From: Hodarchaeum sp048939265
Lineage (GTDB): Archaea; Asgardarchaeota; Heimdallarchaeia; Hodarchaeales; Hodarchaeaceae
Direction of reading: 5' to 3'
DNA: 14,226 nucleotides
Assembly (NCBI GenBank): GCA_048939265.1
Contig: JBHLPQ010000095.1
Location: 1 to 14,226 of the forward strand
The first letter of the stretch is position 1, and every line of letters begins with the position of its first letter. Below are positions 7,310 through 14,150 of this stretch, piece by piece. A program made the position numbers and the translations under genes. Under the pieces are notes generated by a model that was not told the origin of the DNA, made no database searches, and was given only the letters and a program-made list of their open reading frames with translations.

Positions 7310-8152
7310 TTACAAGTCTTCTAAGTACCCTAGGTCTATTCCGTTGGTTAGTTGAATCCTAAGCTTGGGATGTCGAATTAATCTCTGTAATACTGGGAAA
7401 GGATGACTCTTTCCGACTTTCTGAACCTTTTGGTTCAGTATGAACCCAGGCAAATATCTAGAATACGCTGGAAGAATCGTCAGGGAAATTTGATCGCTTA
7501 AATTGAATTCCTCGTATTCTATTTGGATATTAAAAAGAGACAGAGCCTCCTTTCGAGAAATAGTCAATTTTGCAAATACTGGATATCTATGACGGAGACC
7601 CAACTCATCAATAATTTCAATTGAAGGATGAACATGCCCTAGAACTATTTCAGACGAAGATAACACAATTTTCCCAGGAATCATATGTCCATGAAAAATC
7701 CCCAATCGGTTAAATAAAGAGGCTTCCTTTTCAACTTCGAGTTCTATTTGATTTCCCATCGTTTTTATAACTGAGGTATCCTGATTTCCTCGTATGAGAC
7801 TAACCTTTAATCCTTCAATCCCAACAACCTCTCGCATGAAGTAGGATAATGCCTTCTCTCTCAACCATTTATTAGAAACCCATGGCCCGTCTCCGTTCCT
7901 TTGCAAACTTCGAAAATGAATGAAGCTATGCTCTAGATCACCTAGAATTATCAATTGGTCGGTTAATGTCTCTTCAATGTCACTTTTTAGCTGATCAATG
8001 ATTTTGAAGGACCATGCTGGATTTCTTGTGGCTAATCCCTTTTTAGCCCACTCTGCTTCAAAACCTAAATGAAGATCAGCAACTAAGAGTATCTTTGTAT
8101 TATCAAACTTACGAAGCAAATAACGTCTATCAATTGAATTCTCATAAGCCAT
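7310..8152 (-). CDS. Calcineurin-like metallophosphoesterase, SbcD-related archaeal type
   Basis: The 280-residue protein carries the calcineurin-like phosphoesterase motifs that hold two metal ions: VADLHLG (24-30; Asp26, His28), GDLEHS (71-76; Asp72), RGNQDTS (121-127; Asn123), FHGHMIPG (153-160; His154, His156) and GHVHPSIEI (172-180; His173, His175). The opening LLVADLHLGFE and overall order match the archaeal SbcD-related group (TIGR00024 type). The family hydrolyses phosphodiesters or phosphomonoesters, probably in nucleic acids here. The usual GNHD is GNQD, so the catalytic His is Gln124, which may change substrate choice. Residues after about 205 form an unassigned C-terminal part. 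It is the second gene of a unit with the nucleotidyltransferase (20-base gap) and convergent with the Lhr helicase. Bacterial Lhr-type helicases have a comparable MPE partner in a repair cluster. Confidence 0.9.
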   Translation of the reverse strand: MAYENSIDRRYLLRKFDNTKILLVADLHLGFEAEWAKKGLATRNPAWSFKIIDQLKSDIEETLTDQLIILGDLEHSFIHFRSLQRNGDGPWVSNKWLREKALSYFMREVVGIEGLKVSLIRGNQDTSVIKTMGNQIELEVEKEASLFNRLGIFHGHMIPGKIVLSSSEIVLGHVHPSIEIIDELGLRHRYPVFAKLTISRKEALSLFNIQIEYEEFNLSDQISLTILPAYSRYLPGFILNQKVQKVGKSHPFPVLQRLIRHPKLRIQLTNGIDLGYLEDL

Positions 8153-8172
8153 ATTACATCAAATTTGGTGGT

Positions 8173-8907
8173 TTATCTTCTTTTTAACATTCTTCTTACA
8201 ATTACATTACTATCTGCTATTGATTTTAGTGCTTGTTCAAAATTTTCTTCAGGGGATAAAGAATAATCTAGAAATAGGCCTGTTCGGCCAATTTTGTCTC
8301 TTCGTGAAAGCACTCGTATTCTTTCATCAATCATTCGTTGAGATATTGATAACAGTTGAATCGCTTTTTTCTTGTTAGCTATAAGGGAAGAAATCCAATA
8401 ACCTTCTTCTTCAGGTTCGATTAGCAACAATTTTTTAGTCACTCCCGCTTTTCTCATGTTAAGCTGGAGATCTTCAAGATAAAGATATCCGGAGAAACGA
8501 TAAAATTCATCTTCTCTTTCAGTAGGAGCGCATAAGGGAAAACTGATATCTATTTCATCTTCCAAAGATAACACAGCCCGTATCGTTGAATTTGGAGTCC
8601 CCATCACTATTTTTTGTTCAGTAAAATGAAAATCTTCTATCACATCCAACTTATATGATGGAATTTGAATAGGGATATGAATATCGATATCTGATGAATC
8701 TGTAATATCGCCTCTAGCTACTGAACCATGGACAAAACCTGTGATTCCTACGTTTTCCAGAATTTTGAGAACTCTAATTGCAGAATCCCGTAGTCTTTTG
8801 AGCTGGTTCCACTCATCTTGTGTATAGAGGTGAAATTCGTGACCAATATTTGTTGCGATTTTTTCTCTAGGCATTGATCCCAGCTTTTTCTTATTTATCC
8901 AATTCAT
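8173..8907 (-). CDS. Predicted nucleotidyltransferase, DNA polymerase beta superfamily (archaeal type)
   Basis: Counting from the ATG at 8907 (244 residues), VHGSVARGD (59-67) is the Gly-Ser motif, followed by SSDIDI (71-76) with Asp73 and Asp75, and EIDISF (118-123) with the third carboxylate Asp120. Together these give a complete two-metal nucleotidyl-transfer site. The C-terminal half, with GVTKKLLLIEP (155-165), a segment ending MIDERIRVLSRRDKIGRTGLF (192-212) and NVIVRRMLKRR at the end, fits a conserved archaeal family of predicted nucleotidyltransferases (I believe COG2413) whose substrate is unknown. The frame extends to a TTG at 8919, but the likely TATA box at 8922-8933 leaves no room for it, so I prefer the ATG; ATG 8874 is also possible. 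It precedes the phosphoesterase gene by 20 bases and diverges from the exporter operon. Confidence 0.88.
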   Translation of the reverse strand: MNWINKKKLGSMPREKIATNIGHEFHLYTQDEWNQLKRLRDSAIRVLKILENVGITGFVHGSVARGDITDSSDIDIHIPIQIPSYKLDVIEDFHFTEQKIVMGTPNSTIRAVLSLEDEIDISFPLCAPTEREDEFYRFSGYLYLEDLQLNMRKAGVTKKLLLIEPEEEGYWISSLIANKKKAIQLLSISQRMIDERIRVLSRRDKIGRTGLFLDYSLSPEENFEQALKSIADSNVIVRRMLKRR

Positions 8908-8921
8908 TGCCAAATTCAATG

Positions 8922-8933
8922 ATTATTAATAAA
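8922..8933 (-). promoter_or_regulatory. Candidate TATA box for the nucleotidyltransferase-phosphoesterase unit
   Basis: The minus strand reads TTTATTAATAAT about 15-26 bases before the ATG at 8907. With the usual archaeal spacing the transcript would begin at or near the start codon, implying a leaderless or nearly leaderless mRNA. This agrees with the lack of a ribosome binding site there. Confidence 0.35.
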
Positions 8934-8946
8934 CCAATAATTTTTC

Positions 8947-8954
8947 TTATAAAA
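8947..8954 (+). promoter_or_regulatory. Candidate TATA box for the ABC exporter operon
   Basis: TTATAAAA is a near-consensus archaeal TATA element 35-42 bases before the TTG at 8989. Transcription would start near 8975-8980, giving a leader of about 10-14 bases. The sequence AGCAGGGATTATTATTG upstream of the start offers at best a weak ribosome binding site. Confidence 0.45.
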
Positions 8955-8988
8955 TGACTCAACTTGTTAATTACAGCAGGGATTATTA

Positions 8989-10044
8989 TTGTCTGTCGAG
9001 GTTTCTCAACTAGTAAAAACATATCGTCGGTCCACCGGAGATATAAATTTTATCTCCCGTTTTCGGTCATTTATCAAGCGTGACTATCAGACAGTCAGAG
9101 CTCTCGACAATATATCTTTCTCTGTTGAAGCAGGGGAGAAATTAACTGTTATCGGTCCTAATGGAGCTGGAAAAAGCACAATAATAAAGATACTTACGGG
9201 AATCATACAACCTGATAACGGAAGAACCATTGTTAATGGTTTTGATCCACAAAAACAACGATATAATGCAGCTTACCAGTTTGGAGTCGTATTTGGGCAC
9301 AGATCCTTACTATGGAGACATATCCCCGTTATAGAATCATTACGATTATACCGAGACGTTTATGAACTTGATAACAAATTATTTGAGTCTAGACTGGCTG
9401 ATTTTATTTCTATTTTGGAAATCAAACCTTTCCTTCATCGACAACCCCGTAGATTGTCATTAGGGGAACGTATGAGATGTGAACTCGCTGCCTCACTAAT
9501 CCATAATCCACCAGTTGTTTTTCTAGATGAACCTACAATCGGTTTAGATATCGTTGCTGCCCGCCGGATTCGTAAGTTTATTAATGATAGAAATGATGAG
9601 GATGGGACCACGATTATTCTTTGTTCCCATAATGTTAAAGATATTGAACAAATTTGTGATCGTGCTATTCTACTTCTTAAAGGAAAAATCCATTTCGATG
9701 GCCCAACAAAAGAATTGGCCACCGTATTACGGAAAGAAAAACGATTAGATTTTACATTTAGAACTCAAAAGAAGCCAATCACCACTCTAATACATTTTTT
9801 ACAAAAGATATCGTCTCAAAACAATATTAAAGTAACTAACCAAGATGGAGATTCCATTGACTCTCTCAATGGGAATGATAACTCAATTAGAATAGAATAT
9901 AATGCTGAAGCAATTGATCTTGATTTTCTTATTCATAACTTAATCCAGATGGTCGACCGAATTCTTGACATTCAAATTTCTGATGCGGATCTTGAAGACA
10001 TTATCGAAGAACTCTATACCAATGGGGCAAAGAAGGGGAATTAA
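8989..10044 (+). CDS. ABC transporter ATP-binding protein, COG4586-like exporter type
   Basis: This is the nucleotide-binding subunit of an ABC-2 exporter. Walker A is GPNGAGKST (56-64), the signature is LSLGER (156-161), Walker B with the catalytic Glu is VVFLDEPTIGLD (176-187, Glu181), and the H-loop is His214. The stretch around FGVVFGHRSLLWRHIPVIESL (98-118) and the phrase LSLGERMRCELAASL fit the COG4586 group, which pairs with two permeases of the ABC2_membrane_6 type, as here. The Q-loop position appears to be His104 rather than Gln. About 110 residues after the ATPase core form a C-terminal domain that may regulate or dimerise. The start is TTG; no ATG lies near enough to preserve the N-terminal strand. 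It is the first gene of the operon, with the next gene starting 2 bases after its stop. Confidence 0.93.
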   Translation: MSVEVSQLVKTYRRSTGDINFISRFRSFIKRDYQTVRALDNISFSVEAGEKLTVIGPNGAGKSTIIKILTGIIQPDNGRTIVNGFDPQKQRYNAAYQFGVVFGHRSLLWRHIPVIESLRLYRDVYELDNKLFESRLADFISILEIKPFLHRQPRRLSLGERMRCELAASLIHNPPVVFLDEPTIGLDIVAARRIRKFINDRNDEDGTTIILCSHNVKDIEQICDRAILLLKGKIHFDGPTKELATVLRKEKRLDFTFRTQKKPITTLIHFLQKISSQNNIKVTNQDGDSIDSLNGNDNSIRIEYNAEAIDLDFLIHNLIQMVDRILDIQISDADLEDIIEELYTNGAKKGN

Positions 10045-10046
10045 TT

Positions 10047-10850
10047 ATGTCAAAGATTTTACGTATTCAGACTCGTTTCATTATCATGTCTTATAAACTG
10101 ATTTATCAGTTTCCTTCTATCATTATAGGTGGGTTTCTTGAAGCTACTGTGACCATAGTGTCATTTTTCATTTTTTGGCAGGTGGTATTAGTTGGAGAAG
10201 CTTTTGAGAGCTGGTTACTCCCAGAAATCCTTATCTTCTCCGCGTTAGGATATCTCTGCTGGGGTATTGCATCTTTCTTCTTTACTGGCGTTTGGGCTAT
10301 GCCCCAAAAAATCATTGAAGGGGAAATTGAACGGTGGCTTTGTCGACCATTACGTCATCCTCTCTTAGGAATTCTCTTCGAAGAAGTATGGGTAGGTGGA
10401 GGCGCCTTTTTTTGTGTATCTACAATTCTTCTGATCGTGATTAGTTTATATTATCGGATCCAATATTCAATCATCAACATGTTGGTTGCTTTTATTATTC
10501 TAATTTTGGGAATGGCTTGCCTTTACCTGTTATATGGAACTGTATCGTCCCTGATGGGGTTTCTCATCGGGCGTGCTGATTTCATCCAAGAAGCTTTTGA
10601 TTCTCTAGAGGATAATTTTGTAAGAATACCAGCAACAACACTGCCAGGAGGGATAAAAGGGATACTAATTTTCGGATATCCTATCGCTTTCATTAGTGCC
10701 TTTCCTGCTGAAGTGTTATTACAACATGTGAGCTTAGTTGCAGCAATTGGCATTTTATTATTCCAGATTCCACTTACTTGTTTCTGGTTAATAGCCTTCT
10801 TACTGGTTTGGAGATATGGTAGACGGCGTTATGAGAGTGCATCTAATTGA
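10047..10850 (+). CDS. ABC-2 type exporter permease (first of two)
   Basis: The 267-residue integral membrane protein has about six predicted membrane segments (roughly 25-48, 58-82, 114-136, 142-172, 203-221, 226-256). The cytoplasmic loop GEIERWLCRPLRHPL (92-106) matches the coupling region of the ABC2_membrane_6 family, where a Gly-Glu/Leu and Arg-Pro pattern is typical. The FGYPIAFISAFPAEVLL segment (209-225) is also characteristic of the family. It starts 2 bases after the ATPase stop, with GGGGAA just upstream as a ribosome binding site. Together with the next permease it should form a heterodimeric channel. The substrate is not evident; related bacterial systems have been linked to export of toxic organic cations, but this cannot be transferred with confidence. 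Confidence 0.9.
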   Translation: MSKILRIQTRFIIMSYKLIYQFPSIIIGGFLEATVTIVSFFIFWQVVLVGEAFESWLLPEILIFSALGYLCWGIASFFFTGVWAMPQKIIEGEIERWLCRPLRHPLLGILFEEVWVGGGAFFCVSTILLIVISLYYRIQYSIINMLVAFIILILGMACLYLLYGTVSSLMGFLIGRADFIQEAFDSLEDNFVRIPATTLPGGIKGILIFGYPIAFISAFPAEVLLQHVSLVAAIGILLFQIPLTCFWLIAFLLVWRYGRRRYESASN

Positions 10851-10865
10851 AGGAGTCAAGATTAA

Positions 10866-11672
10866 ATGTTTCATTTTAAGAAATATTCCAGTATAATGAG
10901 AACCACCTTTGTTGATATAAAAGCTTACAAGGGTGAATTTATTGGAGTATTAATCTGGACTCCCCTTCATTTCATTCTATTATTCTTCATCTGGACAATA
11001 ATATACCAAAATCCTCAAGCTGAAACAAACTTTGACTATTCATTATCTACTATCTTAGGTTACTCATTAATTTCAACACTCATTGCTGAATCATTGTTTT
11101 TATACAGAATCGCATGGCGTTTACAAAATGACAACTTAAATGGAACATTAACTATTTATCTTTGTCGGCCAGTTGATTATTTGGCATTTAGCCTTGCAGA
11201 AACAATCCCTTTCTCGTTGATAAGTTTAGGTCTTTCTTTACCTGTTGTGGTCTTATTAATTGGGATTATGAAGGTTCCTATAGAATTGAATGGCTTTATT
11301 CTCCTTGGATTCGTGGTGTGTTTAGTTGTCAGCTATCTTCTTAGTTATTTCTGCTTTATTCTTGTTGGTATTTCCACTTTTTATATTAGATATATCTGGC
11401 CAATTAGGGCATTGTTCTTAGCTATAATGCAAGTCCTCGGAGGGGAATTAATCCCAGTAGATATACTACCTTCCGTTGTACAAGATCTTGCTTATCTTCT
11501 CCCCTTTCATCTGATCAATTTCATTCCTACTCAATGGATACTTGGGCGATTAACTATTTTTGAACTTATGTTCTCGATCATCTATGGAGTTTTTTGGATA
11601 ATAGGTTTAGGTATATTAACAAAATACTTATGGAATCGTGCTATAGAGAAGTTTGAATCAGCTGGAGGATGA
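10866..11672 (+). CDS. ABC-2 type exporter permease (second of two)
   Basis: This 268-residue membrane protein is a partner of the preceding permease, of similar length and layout. Membrane segments fall near 26-47, 59-79, 113-136, 142-170, 180-200 and 233-254. The coupling loop LNGTLTIYLCRPVDYLAF (91-108) parallels that of the first permease, and GGELIPVDILP (192-202) with LLPFHLINFIPTQWILG (211-227) is the family hallmark near the extracellular side. AGGAG at 10851-10855, 10 bases before the ATG, is a good ribosome binding site, better than those of most genes in the window. It is the last gene of the operon, followed by a convergent small gene. Confidence 0.9.
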   Translation: MFHFKKYSSIMRTTFVDIKAYKGEFIGVLIWTPLHFILLFFIWTIIYQNPQAETNFDYSLSTILGYSLISTLIAESLFLYRIAWRLQNDNLNGTLTIYLCRPVDYLAFSLAETIPFSLISLGLSLPVVVLLIGIMKVPIELNGFILLGFVVCLVVSYLLSYFCFILVGISTFYIRYIWPIRALFLAIMQVLGGELIPVDILPSVVQDLAYLLPFHLINFIPTQWILGRLTIFELMFSIIYGVFWIIGLGILTKYLWNRAIEKFESAGG

Positions 11673-11694
11673 GCTGAATAGTTATGATGACTTA

Positions 11695-11725
11695 ACTTCC
11701 CTTGTAAGGGATAGACTGGGGAAGT
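11695..11725. repeat. Overlapping inverted repeats in the convergent gap after the exporter operon
   Basis: Two alternative hairpins share bases. The inner one is TCCCTT (11698-11703), loop GT, AAGGGA (11706-11711). The outer one is ACTTCCC (11695-11701) pairing with GGGAAGT (11719-11725). They cannot form together. The site lies between the permease stop at 11672 and the end of the minus-strand gene at 11746, so it may help to end or stabilise one of the transcripts. No T-tract follows on the plus strand. Confidence 0.35.
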
Positions 11726-11745
11726 GTAGTTAGGAAAAGCTCTAA

Positions 11746-12009
11746 TTACCAACCAGAAACAATATTTTTTGATATAATACTTGTATTATAACGAATATCT
11801 AAAGTCCGTGACTCAAAATCTATTTGATAATCGAGATCAGACCCAAAAGACGATTGGATTTTCGGGATCTCATTTATACACGTTTTACAGATATCCAATG
11901 AAGATATAAAGTTAATCAGGCAAGATAACTCTTCTTGCTCAACATTTTCGTTTGTATAGTTTCTGACACGATAATTTTCAATTATTAGTGTTTGATTTGG
12001 TTGAGACAA
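11746..12009 (-). CDS. Small hypothetical protein with a CxxC motif (87 residues)
   Basis: I do not recognise this protein. It opens with a TTG at 12009, preceded by GGGAATCAAG as a possible ribosome binding site; no in-frame ATG exists. The sequence is acidic and polar, with Cys30, then CKTC at 41-44, which could bind metal or be redox-active with another protein. The second half has alternating polar and hydrophobic residues (DLDYQIDFESRTLDIRYN, 58-75), suggesting two beta strands. There are no membrane segments. It lies on the same strand as the deacetylase gene, 92 bases downstream of it, with a perfect hairpin between them. The codon pattern looks like a real gene, but it is short and could be spurious. 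Confidence 0.5.
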   Translation of the reverse strand: MSQPNQTLIIENYRVRNYTNENVEQEELSCLINFISSLDICKTCINEIPKIQSSFGSDLDYQIDFESRTLDIRYNTSIISKNIVSGW

Positions 12010-12018
12010 CTTGATTCC

Positions 12019-12040
12019 CTAGCTTTTTTCTTAAAGCTAG
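12019..12040 (-). repeat. Perfect 8-bp hairpin upstream of the small CxxC gene
   Basis: CTAGCTTT (12019-12026) and AAAGCTAG (12033-12040) are exact inverted repeats around a 6-base loop. On the minus strand the 3' arm runs directly into GGGAATCAAG and the TTG start at 12009, so the arm touches the possible ribosome binding site. It could be a leader element of the small gene or the end of the deacetylase transcript, although no T-tract follows it. Confidence 0.45.
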
Positions 12041-12101
12041 TTCGATTCATTTCTAAAATAAACATAATATCAAGATGTTACTAAATGAAGCCATGAAAAA
12101 C

Positions 12102-12941
12102 TTAGGAAATCTCCAGAGAATCGGATTCGATGCCCATCATTTCTTGAATCATCTCTTGATAATTATCAAACATCCCTGGCCCAAGTTTAATTGCATAAAA
12201 GACTTCAGCCAACTCTACATCGCCATTCGATAAATTCGCTAGTGCTTGGGATAGCATTCTTAACATTGCATCAGCTCCTTCCTGAAGTTGGGCTTTTTGG
12301 TCCTCTGTTAAGTTGGCTGGATCCGCTCCTTCTACAAAAAGATCCGCCATCATTTCTACTTGAGATTGATGACAAAAAATTGCTTTCATTTTTTTATCCA
12401 TGGTGCTAGTTATATCTACTAGGCGATTAGGTTTGTGTTCAATAGGTACCATATACCAGATTTCTTCTGGTTGGTGAGGGTTTAATCCTTCTTTCAAGTG
12501 TTCGGGGTACAATATTGGAAAACAAGAAAATGTTGCAGCTTCAGATGCGATTCGGCCCACTTCAATATGATCTGGATGTATCTGGTATTTTTTCCATGGA
12601 TCGAACGTTAATACTCTCTCAGGCTTAAGGTTTCGAAACCAGTAAATCAAACGCTCTTTTAATTCATTAGTGTGATCACGAAGAAAGCCATCAGGAAAAT
12701 CTAGGAAAATTGGCACCTCTCCTCCAATGATTTTCATAGCATTAGTTAGTTCGGCCTTTCTGGTTTTTGCTAACTCTTCAGGGGTAATGCCAGTGATTTT
12801 AGCTCCCAAATTACCATTTGTTGCACAAATAGCAAAGATTTTATGGCCTTCTTCAGCCCACTTCGCTAATGTACCACCTGCTAAGAATTCAGCATCATCA
12901 GGATGAGCATATACAACAACGATTACCTTTTGATCAACCAT
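12102..12941 (-). CDS. PIG-L/LmbE-family N-acetylglucosamine-type deacetylase
   Basis: Counted from the ATG at 12941 (279 residues), the protein opens with VIVVVYAHPDDAEFLAGGTL (6-25), the LmbE/PIG-L hallmark with zinc ligands His13 and Asp16 and catalytic Asp15. TRKAEL (60-65) and FPDGFLRD (82-89) follow, and IHPDH (121-125) supplies the third zinc ligand. This zinc-dependent family removes acetyl groups from N-acetylglucosamine-linked substrates, for example in GPI, mycothiol or bacillithiol synthesis; the archaeal substrates are largely unknown. Length and motif spacing are normal. The TTG at 12950 extends the frame by three codons, but GGAG sits too close to it and about 10 bases from the ATG, so I prefer the ATG. 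It follows the 13033-13968 gene on the same strand with a 91-base gap. Confidence 0.92.
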   Translation of the reverse strand: MVDQKVIVVVYAHPDDAEFLAGGTLAKWAEEGHKIFAICATNGNLGAKITGITPEELAKTRKAELTNAMKIIGGEVPIFLDFPDGFLRDHTNELKERLIYWFRNLKPERVLTFDPWKKYQIHPDHIEVGRIASEAATFSCFPILYPEHLKEGLNPHQPEEIWYMVPIEHKPNRLVDITSTMDKKMKAIFCHQSQVEMMADLFVEGADPANLTEDQKAQLQEGADAMLRMLSQALANLSNGDVELAEVFYAIKLGPGMFDNYQEMIQEMMGIESDSLEIS

Positions 12942-13032
12942 TAAATTCAAACTCCACGTTTTAACTTAATCTCGAGAAAATTTCTTAGATTGCCACAAAA
13001 TTCAAATGAAAAGTTCAAGAATTTAACAGCTT

Positions 13033-13968
13033 TTATGTTGTATGAATTAATTTTGATTGGGACTTAATTACCTCAGAACTTGTTGTATTAAGCTTTAGAG
13101 GACTTGAAGAGGAATTAGGTTGTGGTATGTTACTTAAACGCTGAATCAGATCGAATTTAATCTCTGGGATAGCGGGATATCCTACTAATAAACGGACACC
13201 TTTTTGGATGAATTCTTGGATCCGCATTTGAAAATTTTGAGAGGTGAGGGCAAATCTATCAAAACTTGATCGTAGGATCGACTGAATTTCGGGAATCAAT
13301 CCATTCCAGAGTTGGCTGTTCATTGGAGGGATTACTAAATTATATCCCTTTTTCTTTAGCGCACGTTGAGTTGCTTTTCTTCGAATCAAATATCCCAGTT
13401 GGAATTTAATGGCTTCTTCAGCTGGAATTATATGTGCTAAAGGGGAATATACTGCAAATGGGGGGTGAAATTTGTTCGAAATGAACCGAGGATCTCCCTG
13501 AAGTACAAAAGGGATTAGTGGAGAATATTGTTGACATAAGCTTTGGATAGTGCTTAATGGTACATTTTCAACTCCTAAAAATAGTACAGAAGAGTATTTA
13601 TCGCGAATTCGAGTTAAAACATTATGGAAAGCTTTGATTGAAGATAACTGAGTATCTATTGAAGGATAAATAGGGTGCCCTGCCACAATACTAAAAAGAA
13701 GATGGTGATTCATTCTTGTTACTCGTAAATAATTTTCTAAGAGAAATTTACGCTGGAAATGAAATTCACTACCACGTACCGCTATTGTGAAAATTAGATA
13801 GTGTTGAATTTGCTCTGTTATCTTTTCCAATTCATTCGGATCTAGAAGATGATTTTGCCCCTCATAGTCAATAAACACAAAATTATGGTATGTATCAGCA
13901 TAAATTATTGCTTCGAAAAACTCTTGTGTTGTTCTAAACGAAGTCCGTTTCAGGGCAATGCCTGTCAT
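13033..13968 (-). CDS. Uncharacterised protein, possibly a divergent luciferase-like (F420-type) TIM barrel
   Basis: I cannot name this 311-residue protein. Recognisable landmarks are FVFIDYEGQNHLLD (30-43), LLFSIVAGHPIYPS (90-103), VLFLGVENVPLS (128-139), FAVYSPLAH (171-179) and, near the end, a helix then GVRLLVGYPA (257-266). The alternating strand and helix pattern and the late Gly-Val, Gly-Tyr-Pro segment recall the luciferase-like/F420-dependent oxidoreductase barrel, and the DYEG, AGHP and GYPA combination reminds me of uncharacterised haloarchaeal proteins of this fold. Conserved cofactor residues are not obvious, so enzymatic activity is unproven. The last 30 residues are rich in Ser, Thr and Asn and probably disordered. 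The start ATG at 13968 has no clear ribosome binding site. Confidence in coding is high, in the fold low. Confidence 0.6.
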   Translation of the reverse strand: MTGIALKRTSFRTTQEFFEAIIYADTYHNFVFIDYEGQNHLLDPNELEKITEQIQHYLIFTIAVRGSEFHFQRKFLLENYLRVTRMNHHLLFSIVAGHPIYPSIDTQLSSIKAFHNVLTRIRDKYSSVLFLGVENVPLSTIQSLCQQYSPLIPFVLQGDPRFISNKFHPPFAVYSPLAHIIPAEEAIKFQLGYLIRRKATQRALKKKGYNLVIPPMNSQLWNGLIPEIQSILRSSFDRFALTSQNFQMRIQEFIQKGVRLLVGYPAIPEIKFDLIQRLSNIPQPNSSSSPLKLNTTSSEVIKSQSKLIHTT

Positions 13969-14150
13969 AAGTAATGATGAATCAGCTAGGAACGTAATCC
14001 CACATTTTCTTTACCTCATTAAGAACTACCCTAAGACCTTCATAAACACCAAAATTCTCATTTTCTTCTTGATGCATCAGCTACTAGGTTTTAAAACTCC
14101 TAAACTGTTTTGAATAAAATCTAAAAAGACATGATTAAGGCAGATATTCA

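Noticed and set aside
9435..9748. Frames on both strands overlapping the ABC ATPase
   Set aside because: They are shadows of the ATPase core, which carries all expected motifs in its own frame.
10523..10753. Minus-strand frame inside the first permease
   Set aside because: Antisense shadow of a clear membrane protein with no independent signals.
12191..12409. Plus-strand frame opposite the PIG-L deacetylase
   Set aside because: It is antisense to the conserved C-terminal half of the deacetylase and has no similarity to known proteins.
13972..14030. C-box-like ATGATGA suggesting a box C/D small RNA (also near 11684)
   Set aside because: No matching D box (CTGA) lies at the right distance and no terminal stem is present.
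13969..14150. Search for a tRNA or other RNA gene in the gap before the last gene
   Set aside because: No cloverleaf, T-loop consensus or stable hairpin is visible on either strand.
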